Shown: positions 26,040 through 36,018, counted from the stretch's first letter. The stretch: 64,000 bases of DNA from Xinfangfangia pollutisoli (GCF_020179405.1 NZ_JAICBZ010000004.1:1-64000), one strand, 5' to 3'. Notes: generated from the sequence alone by a model not told the origin. A program made the numbers and translations.

Positions 26040-27053
26040 TTAGCGCCGGGTCATCGCGATGCGGATCAGCGCGCGTTCCATCACCGCGTAAAGCGGCGCG
26101 CGCGACGAAGATCGCAGCGTCAGATCCGCCTCGACCAGCTGCTGCAGCGCCGATTCCAGCGCGCGCAGCGGCCATTGTCCGACCTGGCGCTGCATCCGGT
26201 CGCGCCTTGGCCCGAAGACGCGCGCCTTCATCAGCCCGGCCTGCAGCCCGCCCGGGTCGATCTTGGCGGTGTGCAGCGCCCGGAAATGCCGCGTCGCCTG
26301 GATGCACAGCCCCACCGGCTGCACGCCCTGACCTTCCAGCCGCCGCATCAAAAGCCCGATCGCGGGCGTGTCGCGCTCGGCCACCGCATGCAGCAATTCA
26401 TCGGTTTCCGCCTCGATCGAGGCCGGCGCCATCGCCGCCACTTCGGCCGGCGTCAGCGGGCTGTCATCCTGCCATTTGTACAGCGCGATCTTCTGCAGCG
26501 TCTGGCGGAAATCGCCCGGATCCAGCGCACGGGCCAGGGTGGCCAGATCCGCCATCGTCTCGGGCGGGATGCGCGACAGGCCGGCACGGGCCAGCTCGGC
26601 CTCGATGTCCTCGCGGCTTGGCGGCTCGTCATAAAGCCCGATGCACACGGCGTTCGAGTGTTTCTCGAACAGGGTTTTCAGCGCCGATTTGCCGGTCAGT
26701 GCGCCGGCCGTGACCACGATCGTCGCATCGCCCGGCACCCAGGCCGCCAGCGCCGCGGCAATCGGCGGGGCAAGCCCGTCGGTCGCATCCTCGGCAAAGG
26801 CCACGCGCGGGCCCGGGAAGAAACCGATCTCCTTGATCGCATCGGTCAGAAGCGAGGGCGTGCGTCGCAGATCGCCGGCACTGATCCGCGACAGGCGCAT
26901 CTCGGCCTCGCCTTCGGGCCCGACCAGCGCCAGGATCGCATCCTGCCGCTTCAGCGCGACCCGCATCGCATTTTCGCCGAAGATCAGCAGACCGGCGCGG
27001 GCAGGGTCGGGCTTGGCGAGAAAGCGGTTCGCCTCGGCCCCGCGCAGGATCAT
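26040..27053 (-). CDS. holA: DNA polymerase III subunit delta
   Basis: 337 residues. The delta subunit of the clamp loader opens the beta clamp. It shows the delta N-terminal domain with LLIFGENAMRVALKRQDAILAL-type start, DGLAPPIAAALAAWVPGDATIVVTAG, and the C-terminal helical collar near FRALHTAKIDPGG. It has no functional Walker A, as normal. Its ATG overlaps the lptE stop by four bases, reproducing the common leuS-lptE-holA order. Confidence 0.93.
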   Translation of the reverse strand: MILRGAEANRFLAKPDPARAGLLIFGENAMRVALKRQDAILALVGPEGEAEMRLSRISAGDLRRTPSLLTDAIKEIGFFPGPRVAFAEDATDGLAPPIAAALAAWVPGDATIVVTAGALTGKSALKTLFEKHSNAVCIGLYDEPPSREDIEAELARAGLSRIPPETMADLATLARALDPGDFRQTLQKIALYKWQDDSPLTPAEVAAMAPASIEAETDELLHAVAERDTPAIGLLMRRLEGQGVQPVGLCIQATRHFRALHTAKIDPGGLQAGLMKARVFGPRRDRMQRQVGQWPLRALESALQQLVEADLTLRSSSRAPLYAVMERALIRIAMTRR

Positions 27054-27547
27054 GGCCCCGCCGCCGTCTCTGCCGCCATCGCCGCCACCAGTCGCGCCAC
27101 GATCTGATCGGCCAGAATGCGCATCAGCCGCGTGCCGGCATCTTCCTCGGCCGCCAGCCCCGCCACGGTCGATCCGGTCGAGGCCCAGGCGGTGAAGCTG
27201 TGCACCCGGCCCGAGGCCACGGTCTTGCCCGTCTCGCGCTGCACAAGCGCATAGTCGATGGCGCCCTTCAGGTTGTAGCGGGTGATCTTGCTGTCCGAGG
27301 TCAGGCCGACGCCCACCGTTTCGGTCTGGATGCGATAGGTCAGGTCATAGACCGTCGCATGCGGCCGGCCGAGCCGTTCCTCGATCCGTTCGACGAAATC
27401 GAATCCGTTGCGGTCGGTCGGGTCGGCGGCGCGTACCGTGCCGGTCAGCGCCGTCGCCGGCCCGCCCGGCGCATAGGCCGGAGTGAAGCCGCAGGCGGCC
27501 AGCGCCAGCGGCGACAGAAGAAAAAGGCGGCGGTTACACGACGACAT
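27050..27547 (-). CDS. lptE: LPS-assembly lipoprotein LptE
   Basis: 165 residues. The signal peptide ends with lipobox LAAC followed by [10 protein letters not shown], the usual LptE start of the mature lipoprotein. The [30 protein letters not shown] strands and a helical [11 protein letters not shown]-terminus fit the family. It plugs the LptD barrel in the outer membrane. The start overlaps the leuS end by 14 bp. Confidence 0.93.
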   Translation of the reverse strand: MSSCNRRLFLLSPLALAACGFTPAYAPGGPATALTGTVRAADPTDRNGFDFVERIEERLGRPHATVYDLTYRIQTETVGVGLTSDSKITRYNLKGAIDYALVQRETGKTVASGRVHSFTAWASTGSTVAGLAAEEDAGTRLMRILADQIVARLVAAMAAETAAGP

Positions 27548-30167
27548 TCACGATCCGGCCCGGCACGACGATGATCTTCTTCACCGGCTGCCCGGCAAGG
27601 AACTTGATCACATCCTCATTCGCCAGCGCGCGTTTTTCAACCTCGGGCGCGGCCATGTCCTTCGGAACCACGATTTCGCCGCGCCGCTTGCCGTTGATCT
27701 GGATCGGCAGCGTCACGCTGTCATCGACCAGCAGCGCCGGATCGGCCTTGGGCCAGGGCGCCTGGGCGCAAAGCCCGGCACCGCCCTGATAGGACCAGAT
27801 CGATTCGGCGATATGCGGCACCATCGGCGACATCAGCTTGGCCAGGGTGCGCATCGCTTCCTTCATCGCCGGCGTCGAGGCATTGGCCCGCGCCAGCGTG
27901 TTGGTAAAGGCGTAAAGCGAGGCGATGGCCTTGTTGAAGGCAAAGCCTTCGATGCCCTTGGTGATCTCGTCGATGGCGCGCGCGGTCGCCCGTGCCAATT
28001 CGTCATCGCCCGTGCCGGTGTGATCGGCCGGCATTTCGCCGATGCGCGAACACAGGCCCCAGACCCGCGACAGATGCTTGTAGGCGGCTTCGGCGCCCGA
28101 GGCCGTCCATTCCACGTCCCGCTCGGGCGGCGAATCGGACATCACGAACCAGCGCGCCGTATCGGCGCCGAACTGGGCGATGATGTTCATCGGATCGACG
28201 ACATTCTTCTTCGATTTCGACATCTTGGCCGAGGGGATCACCTCGACCAGCGACCCGGCATCGGCAAGTTCCTGCAGCCAGGCATCGACATCGGCGATCA
28301 ATTCGGGGTCCGGCGGCGGCACGTCGCCCAGAACCACGACCCGCCGGTCGCCCAGCGTGAACGAAGTCACGTCCTCGGGCAGGTGATAGACCGGCCGGCC
28401 GCGTTCGTCGGTGGTCTTGTAGATCTCATGCGTGACCATGCCCTGCGTGAACAGCGCATTGAACGGCTCGATCGCCTTCTGCGGCAGATGGCCGGTCGCA
28501 TGCATCGCCCGGGCGAAGAAGCGGCTGTACAGCAGATGCAGAATCGCATGCTCGATGCCGCCGATATACTGGTCGACATTCATCCAGTACTCGACCTCGG
28601 CCTTGTCGGTCGGCGTGGCCGCGCGGGGCGAGGTGAAGCGGGCATAGTACCAGGACGAATCGACGAAGGTGTCCATCGTATCCGTCTCGCGCCGGGCCGG
28701 GGCGCCGCAGGCGGGGCAGGGCACGTCGCGCCAGGTCGGGTGACGGTCCAGCGGATTGCCCGGCTTGTCGAAACTCACGTCATCGGGCAGGCGGACGGGC
28801 AGGTTTTCCTTCTTCTCCGGCACGACGCCGCATTTGGCGCAATGCACGACCGGAATCGGGCAGCCCCAATAGCGCTGGCGGGAAAGCCCCCAGTCGCGCA
28901 GCCGGAACTTGGTGACGCCCCGGCCATAGCCCTGCGCCTCGGCATGGGCGATGGCAGCAGCCACGCCCTCGTCGCCGGTCTGGGTCTCTACCCCCGCGAA
29001 GCCGCGGATATAGCGGACCTTCTCCGACTTCATCGGCACGAAGGCCGCGTCCAGTACGGCGTCCTCGGCGCCTTCCGCCACGAAGACCGGCCGGATCGGC
29101 AGCCCGTATTTGGTGGCGAAGTCGAAGTCGCGCTGGTCATGCGCCGGGCAGCCGAAGATGGCGCCGGTGCCGTAATCCATCAGGATGAAATTCGCGATCC
29201 AGACCGGCAATTCCCAGGCCGGATCCAGCGGATGCTTCACCTTGATGCCGGTGTCATAGCCGATCTTTTCCGCCGTCTCGATTTCCTCGGCCGAGGTGCC
29301 GCCCTTGCGGCATTCGGCGATGAAGGCGGCCACGGCCGGATCCTTCTCCAGCTCTTTGGCCAGCGGGTGATCCGGGCTGATCGCGGCGAAGGACGCCCCC
29401 ATCAGCGTATCGGGCCGCGTTGTATAGACCTCAAGCTTGTCAAAGCCTTGCGGCGCGCCGGCCGTTTCAAAGCCGAATTGCATCCCGCGCGAGCGGCCGA
29501 TCCAGTTGGCCTGCATCAGCCGCACCTTCTCGGGCCAGTCCTTCAGCCCGTCCAGCGCGGTCAGCAGCTCTTCGGAATAATCCGAGATCTTGAAGAACCA
29601 TTGCACCAGCTCGCGCCGTTCGACCGCCGCGCCGGACCGCCAGCCCTTGCCGTCGATCACCTGTTCGTTCGCCAGCACGGTCATGTCGACCGGGTCCCAG
29701 TTCACCACCGCGGCCTTGCGATAGACCAGGCCCTTTTCCAGCATGTCCAGGAACATCGCCTGCTGCTGGCCGTAATAGTCGGGGTCGCAGGTGGCAAATT
29801 CGCGCGACCAGTCGATCGACAGGCCCAGGGGCTTCATCTGCGCCTTCATGTCGGCGATATTGGCGTAGGTCCAATCCTTCGGATGGCCGCCCCGCTCCAT
29901 CGCGGCATTCTCGGCCGGCATGCCGAAGGCGTCCCAGCCCATCGGATGCAGCACCGAATGGCCCTTGGCGGCCATGAAGCGCGCCACGACATCGCCCATC
30001 GTGTAATTGCGCACATGGCCCATATGGATGCGCCCCGACGGATAGGGGAACATCTCAAGCACGTAATATTTCGGCTTCGAGGGATCGTGCCGCGCGGTGA
30101 AGGCCCCCGCTTCGTCCCAGGCCTTCTGCCATCTGGGCTCGATCACCGAAGGGTCATAGCGCGACAT
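27534..30167 (-). CDS. leuS: Leucyl-tRNA synthetase
   Basis: 877 residues, full length. The HIGH-type motif HMGH is at 48-51 within [15 protein letters not shown]. The CP1 editing domain (about 220-420) has the TRPDTLMGA motif. A zinc-like CxxC pair, VHCAKCG and PCPACG, occurs in the leucine-specific region. KMSKS is at 648-652. C-terminal anticodon-binding domain ends [12 protein letters not shown]. First gene of the leuS-lptE-holA group. Confidence 0.98.
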   Translation of the reverse strand: MSRYDPSVIEPRWQKAWDEAGAFTARHDPSKPKYYVLEMFPYPSGRIHMGHVRNYTMGDVVARFMAAKGHSVLHPMGWDAFGMPAENAAMERGGHPKDWTYANIADMKAQMKPLGLSIDWSREFATCDPDYYGQQQAMFLDMLEKGLVYRKAAVVNWDPVDMTVLANEQVIDGKGWRSGAAVERRELVQWFFKISDYSEELLTALDGLKDWPEKVRLMQANWIGRSRGMQFGFETAGAPQGFDKLEVYTTRPDTLMGASFAAISPDHPLAKELEKDPAVAAFIAECRKGGTSAEEIETAEKIGYDTGIKVKHPLDPAWELPVWIANFILMDYGTGAIFGCPAHDQRDFDFATKYGLPIRPVFVAEGAEDAVLDAAFVPMKSEKVRYIRGFAGVETQTGDEGVAAAIAHAEAQGYGRGVTKFRLRDWGLSRQRYWGCPIPVVHCAKCGVVPEKKENLPVRLPDDVSFDKPGNPLDRHPTWRDVPCPACGAPARRETDTMDTFVDSSWYYARFTSPRAATPTDKAEVEYWMNVDQYIGGIEHAILHLLYSRFFARAMHATGHLPQKAIEPFNALFTQGMVTHEIYKTTDERGRPVYHLPEDVTSFTLGDRRVVVLGDVPPPDPELIADVDAWLQELADAGSLVEVIPSAKMSKSKKNVVDPMNIIAQFGADTARWFVMSDSPPERDVEWTASGAEAAYKHLSRVWGLCSRIGEMPADHTGTGDDELARATARAIDEITKGIEGFAFNKAIASLYAFTNTLARANASTPAMKEAMRTLAKLMSPMVPHIAESIWSYQGGAGLCAQAPWPKADPALLVDDSVTLPIQINGKRRGEIVVPKDMAAPEVEKRALANEDVIKFLAGQPVKKIIVVPGRIVNVVV

Positions 30168-30242
30168 TCAGGACACCTCATTCTCAGTCAGGCGCGGGAT
30201 ACACCCGGCCAAGGCCCAAGGTAAAGCCACCCCGGCTCGGGC

Positions 30243-30292
30243 GGCCTTCCTCTCTGTGCAAATATCCCGGGTTCCGGGGCAGAGCCCCGGCG
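30243..30292 (+). repeat. Dispersed intergenic repeat, copy 2
   Basis: Same element as at 638-687: GGCCTTCCTCTCTG, CAAATATCCCGG, then GGGGC...GCCCC hairpin. It lies between the leuS start and the DUF3576 stop, both genes on the minus strand, so it is downstream of the DUF3576 gene. Confidence 0.75.
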
Positions 30293-30329
30293 GTCGGCCA
30301 GGGGGCGCGATGGCCCGAAGGGTCAGGGC

Positions 30330-30887
30330 CTAAAGCTTGGAATCGCGCAGACGCAGTTGGCGGGCGCGGGTCAGGATCGCATCCTCGACCGCCCGCGTCG
30401 TCTCGGGCGAGACGGCACCGCCGCCCTTGGTCTGCAGCGCGATCTTCAGGCTGCGCGCATCAAGCGCCGGATCCTGCACATAGATCGTGGCGCGATAGGC
30501 GCGGCCGCCGCCCGGAGGCGCGCCATAGCCGGTGACGATCACCCCGGTGAACGGGTCCACCGTCTCGATCGGCAGGAAGTTCAGCACTTCCAGGCTGGCC
30601 TGCCAGATATACTTGTTCACCTCGACCGTGGTGTTGGGATTGTCCGAATTGCTGAACAGATCCCAGATCGTGCCATTGCTGCGCTTGCCATCGGCGCCCA
30701 GCTTTTCCATCGCCGCGCGCTTGTCATCGGCCGCCTGGCGCGAGGCCATTTCGTCCGCGGTCACCACGCCATCGCGGGCACCGCGCCCGAACAGGCCGGA
30801 ATCGCCGCCGCAGCCGGCCAGGAACAGTGGAAGGCTTGCGGCAAGAACAAGGCGCGCAAAGGCGGGCGCGGTCAGGGTCGGGGGCAT
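30330..30887 (-). CDS. DUF3576 family lipoprotein
   Basis: 185 residues. A hydrophobic signal ends with the lipobox LAGC (Cys26) followed by Gly-Gly-Asp. The core carries TIWDLFSNSDNPNTTVEVNKYIW, SLEVLNFLPIETVDPFTGVIVTGY and YRATIYVQDPALDARSLKI, hallmark segments of DUF3576. Probably an outer-membrane-anchored periplasmic protein; function unknown. The frame is open far upstream, but residues before this Met are not signal-like. Positions 30888-30940 upstream hold no gene. Confidence 0.9.
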   Translation of the reverse strand: MPPTLTAPAFARLVLAASLPLFLAGCGGDSGLFGRGARDGVVTADEMASRQAADDKRAAMEKLGADGKRSNGTIWDLFSNSDNPNTTVEVNKYIWQASLEVLNFLPIETVDPFTGVIVTGYGAPPGGGRAYRATIYVQDPALDARSLKIALQTKGGGAVSPETTRAVEDAILTRARQLRLRDSKL

Positions 30888-30940
30888 CAGGCTCTCCGGT
30901 CGGTCACAGGGGTTCTCTATCCGAGCCCCCGGGGCGGAAC

Positions 30941-30996
30941 AAGGATTTTCCCCGCGGGCCTGCGCGCTTCCGCCCGCGGGACGCGCGAAAATCCTT
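30941..30996. repeat. Long bipartite inverted repeat between DUF3576 and porin genes
   Basis: AAGGATTTT (30941-30949) pairs with AAAATCCTT (30988-30996). Inside it CCCGCGGGC (30951-30959) pairs with GCCCGCGGG (30972-30980), leaving a 12-nt loop and an asymmetric bulge. The 343-bp spacer 30888-31230 holds this element and then the porin leader. No ORF is convincing there. Role unknown; it could be an extragenic palindrome or a terminator for either strand. Confidence 0.6.
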
Positions 30997-31230
30997 GCAG
31001 CACACGGGTCTGGCCCGGGGCGGGGCGGCAAGGCGTCGCGGCCCGTCTTTGGCCTTGGTGGGGCGCCGGGGCGGAAAACCCGACTGTGGCATAGCTGCAC
31101 CATCGCCACAGGCTTTGCCCGATCCTGCCCCGGAAACGTTGCAATTGAGGCCGCAAGGACCGAAACACAGCCCATACCCAATTCGGATTCCCCTGAGTTG
31201 GGCCATCCTTGAGTCAAACGAGGGAAAACG

Positions 31231-32148
31231 ATGAAAAAGATTCTTCTTGCCACCACCATGCTGGCTGGCACCGCGGGTCTCGCCGCCGCCGAAGTGACGG
31301 TGAAGGGCGAAGCCGAAATGGGTATCTGGTCGAACGCGGCTGGCGACGTTGCCTTCTGGCAAGACGTCGAAGTCAAGTTCTCGATGTCGGGCACCACCGA
31401 TGGCGGCCTGGAATTCGGCGCCGCGATCGACCTGGACGAAGGCAACGTTGCCCTGAATGACGACTCGGGCACCACTGTCTACATCTCGGGCGCCTTCGGC
31501 AAGCTGACCCTGGGCGACACCGATGGTGCGCTGGACTGGGCTCTGGCCGACATGGACAGCGGCATGACCTCGATCGCCGACGACCACACCACGCACGTGG
31601 CTTGGTTCGGTGGCAATGACATGGACGGCTCCAGCAACGGTGCTGGCGATGGCCAAATCCTGCGCTACGAAAACACCTTCGGCCAGTTCGGCTTCGCGGT
31701 GTCGTTGGAGCAAGGCGACGATGGCGTCGGCGTTGAAGACGACATCTATGGCGTCGGTATCAAGTACACCGCGAACCTGGGTGGCACCGACGTGAACCTG
31801 GGTCTGGCCTACCAAGACGCCGGCGACAATGGCTCGGCCATCGGTGTGTCGGCTGCTGCGACCTTCGGCGGCGCGTTCACCGGCAAGATCGGCTATATCT
31901 CGTTCGACGACGACTGGGACAACCGCGACAACAAGATCGGTGCTGAACTGACCTACGTGTCGGGCCCGATCGGCGTGGGCGTCAACTACGGTAAGGTTGA
32001 GCAAGTCGTTGGCGACTCGTTCGACTCCTTCGGTGTGGTCGCCAACTATGACCTGGGCGGCGGCGCCAAGGTCGAGTTCGGCTACGGCTCGGACGTCGAT
32101 GGCCTGGACAACGACCAATGGTCGCTGGGTATCGGGATGTCGTTCTAA
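31231..32148 (+). CDS. Outer-membrane porin, Rhodobacter type
   Basis: 305 residues with a Sec signal peptide (KKILLATTMLAGTAGLAAA). The mature protein is acidic, rich in alternating hydrophobic strands, and ends in Phe (GIGMSF), the signature of barrel insertion by BAM. It matches the 16-stranded R. capsulatus/R. blasticus porin pattern (EVTVKGEAEMGIW start, GFAVSLEQGDDG, YDLGGGAKVEFGYG). Codon use is more restricted (many GGT, GCT, ATC, AAC) than in neighbours, consistent with very high expression. Followed by a strong terminator. Confidence 0.93.
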   Translation: MKKILLATTMLAGTAGLAAAEVTVKGEAEMGIWSNAAGDVAFWQDVEVKFSMSGTTDGGLEFGAAIDLDEGNVALNDDSGTTVYISGAFGKLTLGDTDGALDWALADMDSGMTSIADDHTTHVAWFGGNDMDGSSNGAGDGQILRYENTFGQFGFAVSLEQGDDGVGVEDDIYGVGIKYTANLGGTDVNLGLAYQDAGDNGSAIGVSAAATFGGAFTGKIGYISFDDDWDNRDNKIGAELTYVSGPIGVGVNYGKVEQVVGDSFDSFGVVANYDLGGGAKVEFGYGSDVDGLDNDQWSLGIGMSF

Positions 32149-32170
32149 TCGAACGATCCTCTGATCAGGG

Positions 32171-32197
32171 AAGGGCGGGCCAATGGCCCGCCCTTTT
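32171..32197 (+). terminator. Porin terminator
   Basis: An 11-bp perfect stem, 32171-32181 with 32185-32195, and a 3-nt AAT loop, followed by TTCCTTT. It begins 22 bp after the porin stop and is among the best intrinsic terminators in the window. Confidence 0.88.
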
Positions 32198-32309
32198 CCT
32201 TTGGCGGCCCCCCTGCGGCATCGCTTTCTCCTTGCCCTTCCTTCCCTTCCGCCGCCCCGGCCGCTAGTGTCGGCGCGACGATTGCGAAGATGATCAGCCG
32301 GAGATCCCC

Positions 32310-34490
32310 ATGGCCAGCCCGACGGCGCCCGCTGCGACAGATGCGAAAGCCGCCTATGCCCGCGCCATGACCGCGCTGCAGGCCGGACGCTTTGCCGAGG
32401 CGCTGGACCTGTTCCGCGCCCTGCATGAGGCCAATCCGAGGATTGCCGAGGTCGAATATCAGATCGCCCGCATCTTCACCCGTTTCGACCGCTTCGACCG
32501 CGCGCTGTTCCATGCCCAGGCCGCGGCACAGCTGGCCCCTTCCCAACCCGCCGTCTGGACCGCCTGGGCCGATGCCGCCGCGCTGGACGGCAGCCCCGCC
32601 GCCCGCCGTGCCTTCACTGCCGCGCTGAAATCGTCGCCGCTGCCGTCCGAGGCGAAGCAGCCGCTCTTGGCCCGCTTCGGCGCCCATTCCGGCATGAACC
32701 GGCCCGCAACCGGCGGCGTTCCGGCCGATCAGCTGAAAGCGCTGCTGGCGCTGGAAACCTCGGGCCGCCACGCCGAAGCCGAATTGCTGGCCAAGCGGCT
32801 GCTGACCGCCCATCGCGGTGCGGCGCTGGTGGCCAATGTTCTGGGCTCGGCCCTGGCCGCCCAGGGCAAGCTGGACGAGGCGCTGCAGGCCTATCGCGCC
32901 GCCCAGGCCGCCGATCCGCGCTATGCCGAGGCGCTGGCGAACATGGCGCCGGTGCTGCTGCGGCTGGGCCGCGCCGACGAGGCGCGCCAGGCTTTCCGCG
33001 CCGCGATCGCGCTGGCGCCCGATCTGCTGCCGGCCCTGGCCGGGCTGGGCAATCTGGCCTTGGCCGAGGGGCAGGCCAAGGCCGCGCTGCTTTGGCTGGA
33101 CCGCGCCGCCACCCTGGCGCCGACGCGCGCCGATCTGCAATTGGCCCGCGGCAATGCGCTGACCCTGCTGCGCGATTACGAGGCCGCGCGCCAGGCCTTT
33201 GCCGCCGCGGTGAAAAGCGCCGGTGGCAAGGATGCGCTGCCGCTGATGATGCTGGCCCAGGCCGAGGCGCATCTGGGCCAGGATGCCGAGGCCGAGGCGC
33301 ATTTTGCCGCCGCCCTGGCGCTTGCGCCGGGCCATGCGTCGATCCTGGGCGCAAGGGGCGTCTTCCTGCAGGGCTTGGGCCGCTTTGCCGAGGCCGAGGC
33401 GGATTTCCTGCAGGCCATCGAGGCCGATCCCGCCACGGGTGAGCCCTACCGGCTGTATTACGCCTCGCACAAGGCCAAGCCGGGTGAGCCGTTGATCGCC
33501 GAGATGCAACGCCGCTTTGCCGACCCCGGCGCCAGCGACCGCGACCGGATGGCGCTGGGCTTCGCGCTGGCCAAGGCGCTGGAGGATGCGAAGGACTATG
33601 GCCGGGTCTTCGACTATCTCGATCCCGCCAATGCGCTGATGCGCAAGGCCAATCCCTATGACATCGCCGAACGCGAGGATCAGGTTGCCCGGCTGATGGA
33701 GGCGATGGCCGGCATGGATTGGCAGGGCGCGACGATCCCCGGCGCCACCGAGGCCGCGCCGATCTTTGTCACCGGCATGCCGCGGTCGGGCACGACGCTG
33801 GTGGAACAGATCATCGCCAGCCATTCCAGCGTGACCGGGGCGGGGGAACTGGCCGACGGCACCGTCTCGGCGCTAAGGCTGCTGTTCGGCGGCAAGGGCG
33901 GCGGCTTCCGTCCGGCGCTGTCGATCGCCCCGGCCGAATTCGCGGCGCTGGGCCAGGATTATGCCGCGATGATCCGCAGCCGCTTTCCCGATGCCGAGCG
34001 GATCACCGACAAGTCGATCCAGACCTATCTGACGTTGGGACTGGCCAAGCTGGCCATGCCGAAGGCACGGTTCATCGTGGTGCGCCGCGATCCGCGCGAC
34101 ACGCTTTTGTCGATCTACAAGAATGTCTTCCCGGCCGGCACCCATTTGTACGGCTATGACCAGGTCGATCTGGCGCGCCATTACACGACCTTCGTCAGGA
34201 TGATCGACTTCTGGCGCAGCCTGGTTCCCGACTGGTTCCACGAGATCCAGTACGAGGATCTGGTCGCCGACCCCGAACCGCAAAGCCGCGCCCTGATCGC
34301 GGCCTGCGGGCTGGACTGGCAGGATGCCTGCCTGAATTTCCACCAGAACACCCGCAAGGTCGAAACGCTCAGCGTCTTCCAGGTGCGCCAGCCGATCTCG
34401 ACCGGATCGGTCAAGGCCTGGGCGCGCTATGGCGACCGGCTGAAGCCGATGCTCGACCAGCTGCGTGCCGACGGACATATCAAGGACTGA
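32310..34490 (+). CDS. TPR-repeat sulfotransferase
   Basis: 726 residues. Residues about 10-410 are a series of tetratricopeptide repeats (for example LDEALQAYRAAQAADPRYAEALANMAPVLLRLG). The C-terminal domain is a PAPS-dependent sulfotransferase: the 5'-phosphosulfate loop GMPRSGTT at 489-496, then LVEQIIASHSSVTGAGEL, ITDKSIQTYLTLGL and the 3'-phosphate-binding VVRRDPRDTLLSIYKN. No signal peptide. The acceptor may be a protein, lipid or glycan. Two bases short of the YggS gene. Confidence 0.92.
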   Translation: MASPTAPAATDAKAAYARAMTALQAGRFAEALDLFRALHEANPRIAEVEYQIARIFTRFDRFDRALFHAQAAAQLAPSQPAVWTAWADAAALDGSPAARRAFTAALKSSPLPSEAKQPLLARFGAHSGMNRPATGGVPADQLKALLALETSGRHAEAELLAKRLLTAHRGAALVANVLGSALAAQGKLDEALQAYRAAQAADPRYAEALANMAPVLLRLGRADEARQAFRAAIALAPDLLPALAGLGNLALAEGQAKAALLWLDRAATLAPTRADLQLARGNALTLLRDYEAARQAFAAAVKSAGGKDALPLMMLAQAEAHLGQDAEAEAHFAAALALAPGHASILGARGVFLQGLGRFAEAEADFLQAIEADPATGEPYRLYYASHKAKPGEPLIAEMQRRFADPGASDRDRMALGFALAKALEDAKDYGRVFDYLDPANALMRKANPYDIAEREDQVARLMEAMAGMDWQGATIPGATEAAPIFVTGMPRSGTTLVEQIIASHSSVTGAGELADGTVSALRLLFGGKGGGFRPALSIAPAEFAALGQDYAAMIRSRFPDAERITDKSIQTYLTLGLAKLAMPKARFIVVRRDPRDTLLSIYKNVFPAGTHLYGYDQVDLARHYTTFVRMIDFWRSLVPDWFHEIQYEDLVADPEPQSRALIAACGLDWQDACLNFHQNTRKVETLSVFQVRQPISTGSVKAWARYGDRLKPMLDQLRADGHIKD

Positions 34491-34494
34491 GACG

Positions 34495-35160
34495 ATGGGA
34501 CTTGTCGAAATCACGGCGCGGCTGCGCGCGGCGGAACGGGCGGCCGGCCGGGCCGAAGGCGCGGTGACGCTGATCGCGGTGTCGAAAATTCAGCCGGCCG
34601 AGCGGGTTCTGGCGGTGCTGGATCAGGGCCAGCGCGTCTTTGGCGAGAATTACGTGCAGGAAGCGGCGGGGAAATGGCCGGCCTGGCGCCAGGCCTATCC
34701 CGGGGTCGATCTGCATATGATCGGGCCCTTGCAGACCAATAAGGCCAAAGTCGCGGTGGAATTGTTCGACGCGATCCACACCGTCGACCGGCCCTCGCTG
34801 GCCGAGAAGCTGGCGCGTCTGGCCCAGGGGCGCGGCACCAGCCCGCAGCTGTTCGTGCAGGTCAATACCGGGGCCGAGCCGCAGAAGGCTGGCGTCCTGC
34901 CCGAGCAGCTGGATGATTTCGTCGCCGCCTGCCGGATGATGGACCTGCCGGTGGCGGGGCTGATGTGCATCCCGCCCGAGGCCGAAGCGCCGGGCCCGCA
35001 TTTCGCCCTGCTGCGCGACATGGCGGGCCGCAACGGCCTGGCGGGTCTGTCGATGGGCATGAGCGCCGATTTCGAAGCGGCGGTGGCGGCGGGCGCCACC
35101 CATATCCGCGTCGGCAGCGCGATCTTCGGCGACCGGGTCAAGCCGCCGGCGGCCGGCTAA
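34495..35160 (+). CDS. YggS family PLP homeostasis protein
   Basis: 221 residues, single-domain fold-III PLP-binding protein without known catalytic activity, involved in vitamin B6 and amino-acid balance. PLP Lys lies in TLIAVSKIQPAERV (about 24-37). Other landmarks: FGENYVQEAAGKW, LHMIGPLQTNKAK, VQVNTGAEPQKAGV and LSMGMSADFEAAVAAGATHIRVGSAIFG. The start ATG is four bases after the sulfotransferase stop. Its stop overlaps the convergent transglycosylase gene by four bases. Confidence 0.95.
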   Translation: MGLVEITARLRAAERAAGRAEGAVTLIAVSKIQPAERVLAVLDQGQRVFGENYVQEAAGKWPAWRQAYPGVDLHMIGPLQTNKAKVAVELFDAIHTVDRPSLAEKLARLAQGRGTSPQLFVQVNTGAEPQKAGVLPEQLDDFVAACRMMDLPVAGLMCIPPEAEAPGPHFALLRDMAGRNGLAGLSMGMSADFEAAVAAGATHIRVGSAIFGDRVKPPAAG

Positions 35161-35741
35161 CGCCGGCAGCCCGACAGCTGGACGCGGTACATCTCGGCCC
35201 GGGTGCCGACGCGCGCCGCGACCTCGACCAGCCAGGGCTTGGCCAGATGGCTTTTGTTGACAAAGCCGGTCCGGCCTTCGTGATAGGCAAGATACTGGTT
35301 CTCGGCATCGTTCAGCGCGATGCCCAGATTCATGTTGGTCTGGTTGAAGTACCAGCCCATGAAATCGGTCGCGGCGCGAATGTCGTCGCGCTTGGCGCCG
35401 CGCCCGCCTTCGGCCTTCTGATATTCCTCCCAGGTGCCGTTCAGCGCCTGGCTGTAGCCATAGGCGGTGCTTTGCCGGCCCATCGGGATCACCCCAAGCG
35501 CGAAGCGATGCGGGGTCTGGGCATTGCCGATGAATTTCGATTCCTGATGGATCACCGCCATCTGAACCCAGACCGGCACGCCCCATTTCCGCTCGGTCGC
35601 GCGCATCGCCGCGCGATATTGCGGCCTTTCGCGCAGAATCTCGCAGGCGTCATCCAGCTGCCGCGGCGCCGAATAGCGCCCGCCTCCGCCGCATGACGCA
35701 AGGAAAAGCAGCACCAAAGCTGCCCGAAAATACCTGCTCAT
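35157..35741 (-). CDS. Lytic transglycosylase (SLT-domain) lipoprotein
   Basis: 194 residues. The start at 35741 is preceded by GAGGGGCAG. A short signal ends in lipobox LASC (Cys17), so the protein is anchored in a membrane. The SLT lysozyme-like domain has the catalytic Glu67 in AVIHQESKF, then STAYGYSQALNGTWEEY and the late ATDFMGWYFNQTN/AYHEG motif. It would cleave glycan strands of peptidoglycan. The extended N-terminal reading lacks signal character. Confidence 0.9.
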   Translation of the reverse strand: MSRYFRAALVLLFLASCGGGGRYSAPRQLDDACEILRERPQYRAAMRATERKWGVPVWVQMAVIHQESKFIGNAQTPHRFALGVIPMGRQSTAYGYSQALNGTWEEYQKAEGGRGAKRDDIRAATDFMGWYFNQTNMNLGIALNDAENQYLAYHEGRTGFVNKSHLAKPWLVEVAARVGTRAEMYRVQLSGCRR

Positions 35742-35818
35742 CTGCCCCTCGATTGCCTGGTGGGCTTTTTCTTTGCCGAAACCATAGCGCATCCCGGGCG
35801 CGGGGAAAACCGGGGAAA

Positions 35819-36018
35819 CCGGGCCGAACCGCCTGAGGCGGATCAGAAATCCGCGAGGCCCGGCGAAAGCCTGCCGCCCGAGCCCGGCGCCGCTGGTCGC
35901 CGCCGGGCATCACCGGGCGCGGCGCAGGGGGTAGAACACTGTGACTCAGCAGACCACAGTTTGTTTCCCTGATTCGCCGCTGCCGCAGCGCAAGGCCGGT
36001 AGACATCCGGCCTTTTCT
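35819..36018 (+). ncRNA. Candidate structured RNA or leader with terminator upstream of hspQ
   Basis: In the 307-bp gap 35742-36048 there is no gene, but there is a compact fold. An outer stem CCGGGCC (35819-35825) with GGCCCGG (35857-35863) encloses two hairpins (CCGCC-TGA-GGCGG and GCGGAT...ATCCGC). A G/C-rich stem region around 35884-35908 follows. It closes with an intrinsic terminator at 35992-36018. This suggests a short plus-strand transcript ending before hspQ, either an sRNA or an attenuated leader. No known Rfam family was recognised. Confidence 0.35.
35992..36018 (+). terminator. Intrinsic terminator 30 bp upstream of hspQ
   Basis: AAGGCCGG (35992-35999) pairs perfectly with CCGGCCTT (36007-36014) around a 7-nt loop and is followed by TTCT. 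Being on the plus strand and just before a plus-strand gene, it either ends a separate small RNA or attenuates hspQ. Confidence 0.7.

Noticed and set aside
27483-30224. A 913-codon plus-strand frame opposite leuS
   Set aside because: Composition is an Arg/Gly/His-rich antisense shadow; leuS on the other strand has every catalytic motif.
35930-35960. CACTGTGA followed by AGCAGACC, reminiscent of a cobalamin riboswitch core
   Set aside because: The other conserved B12 riboswitch blocks are missing and the downstream gene is hspQ, not B12-related.
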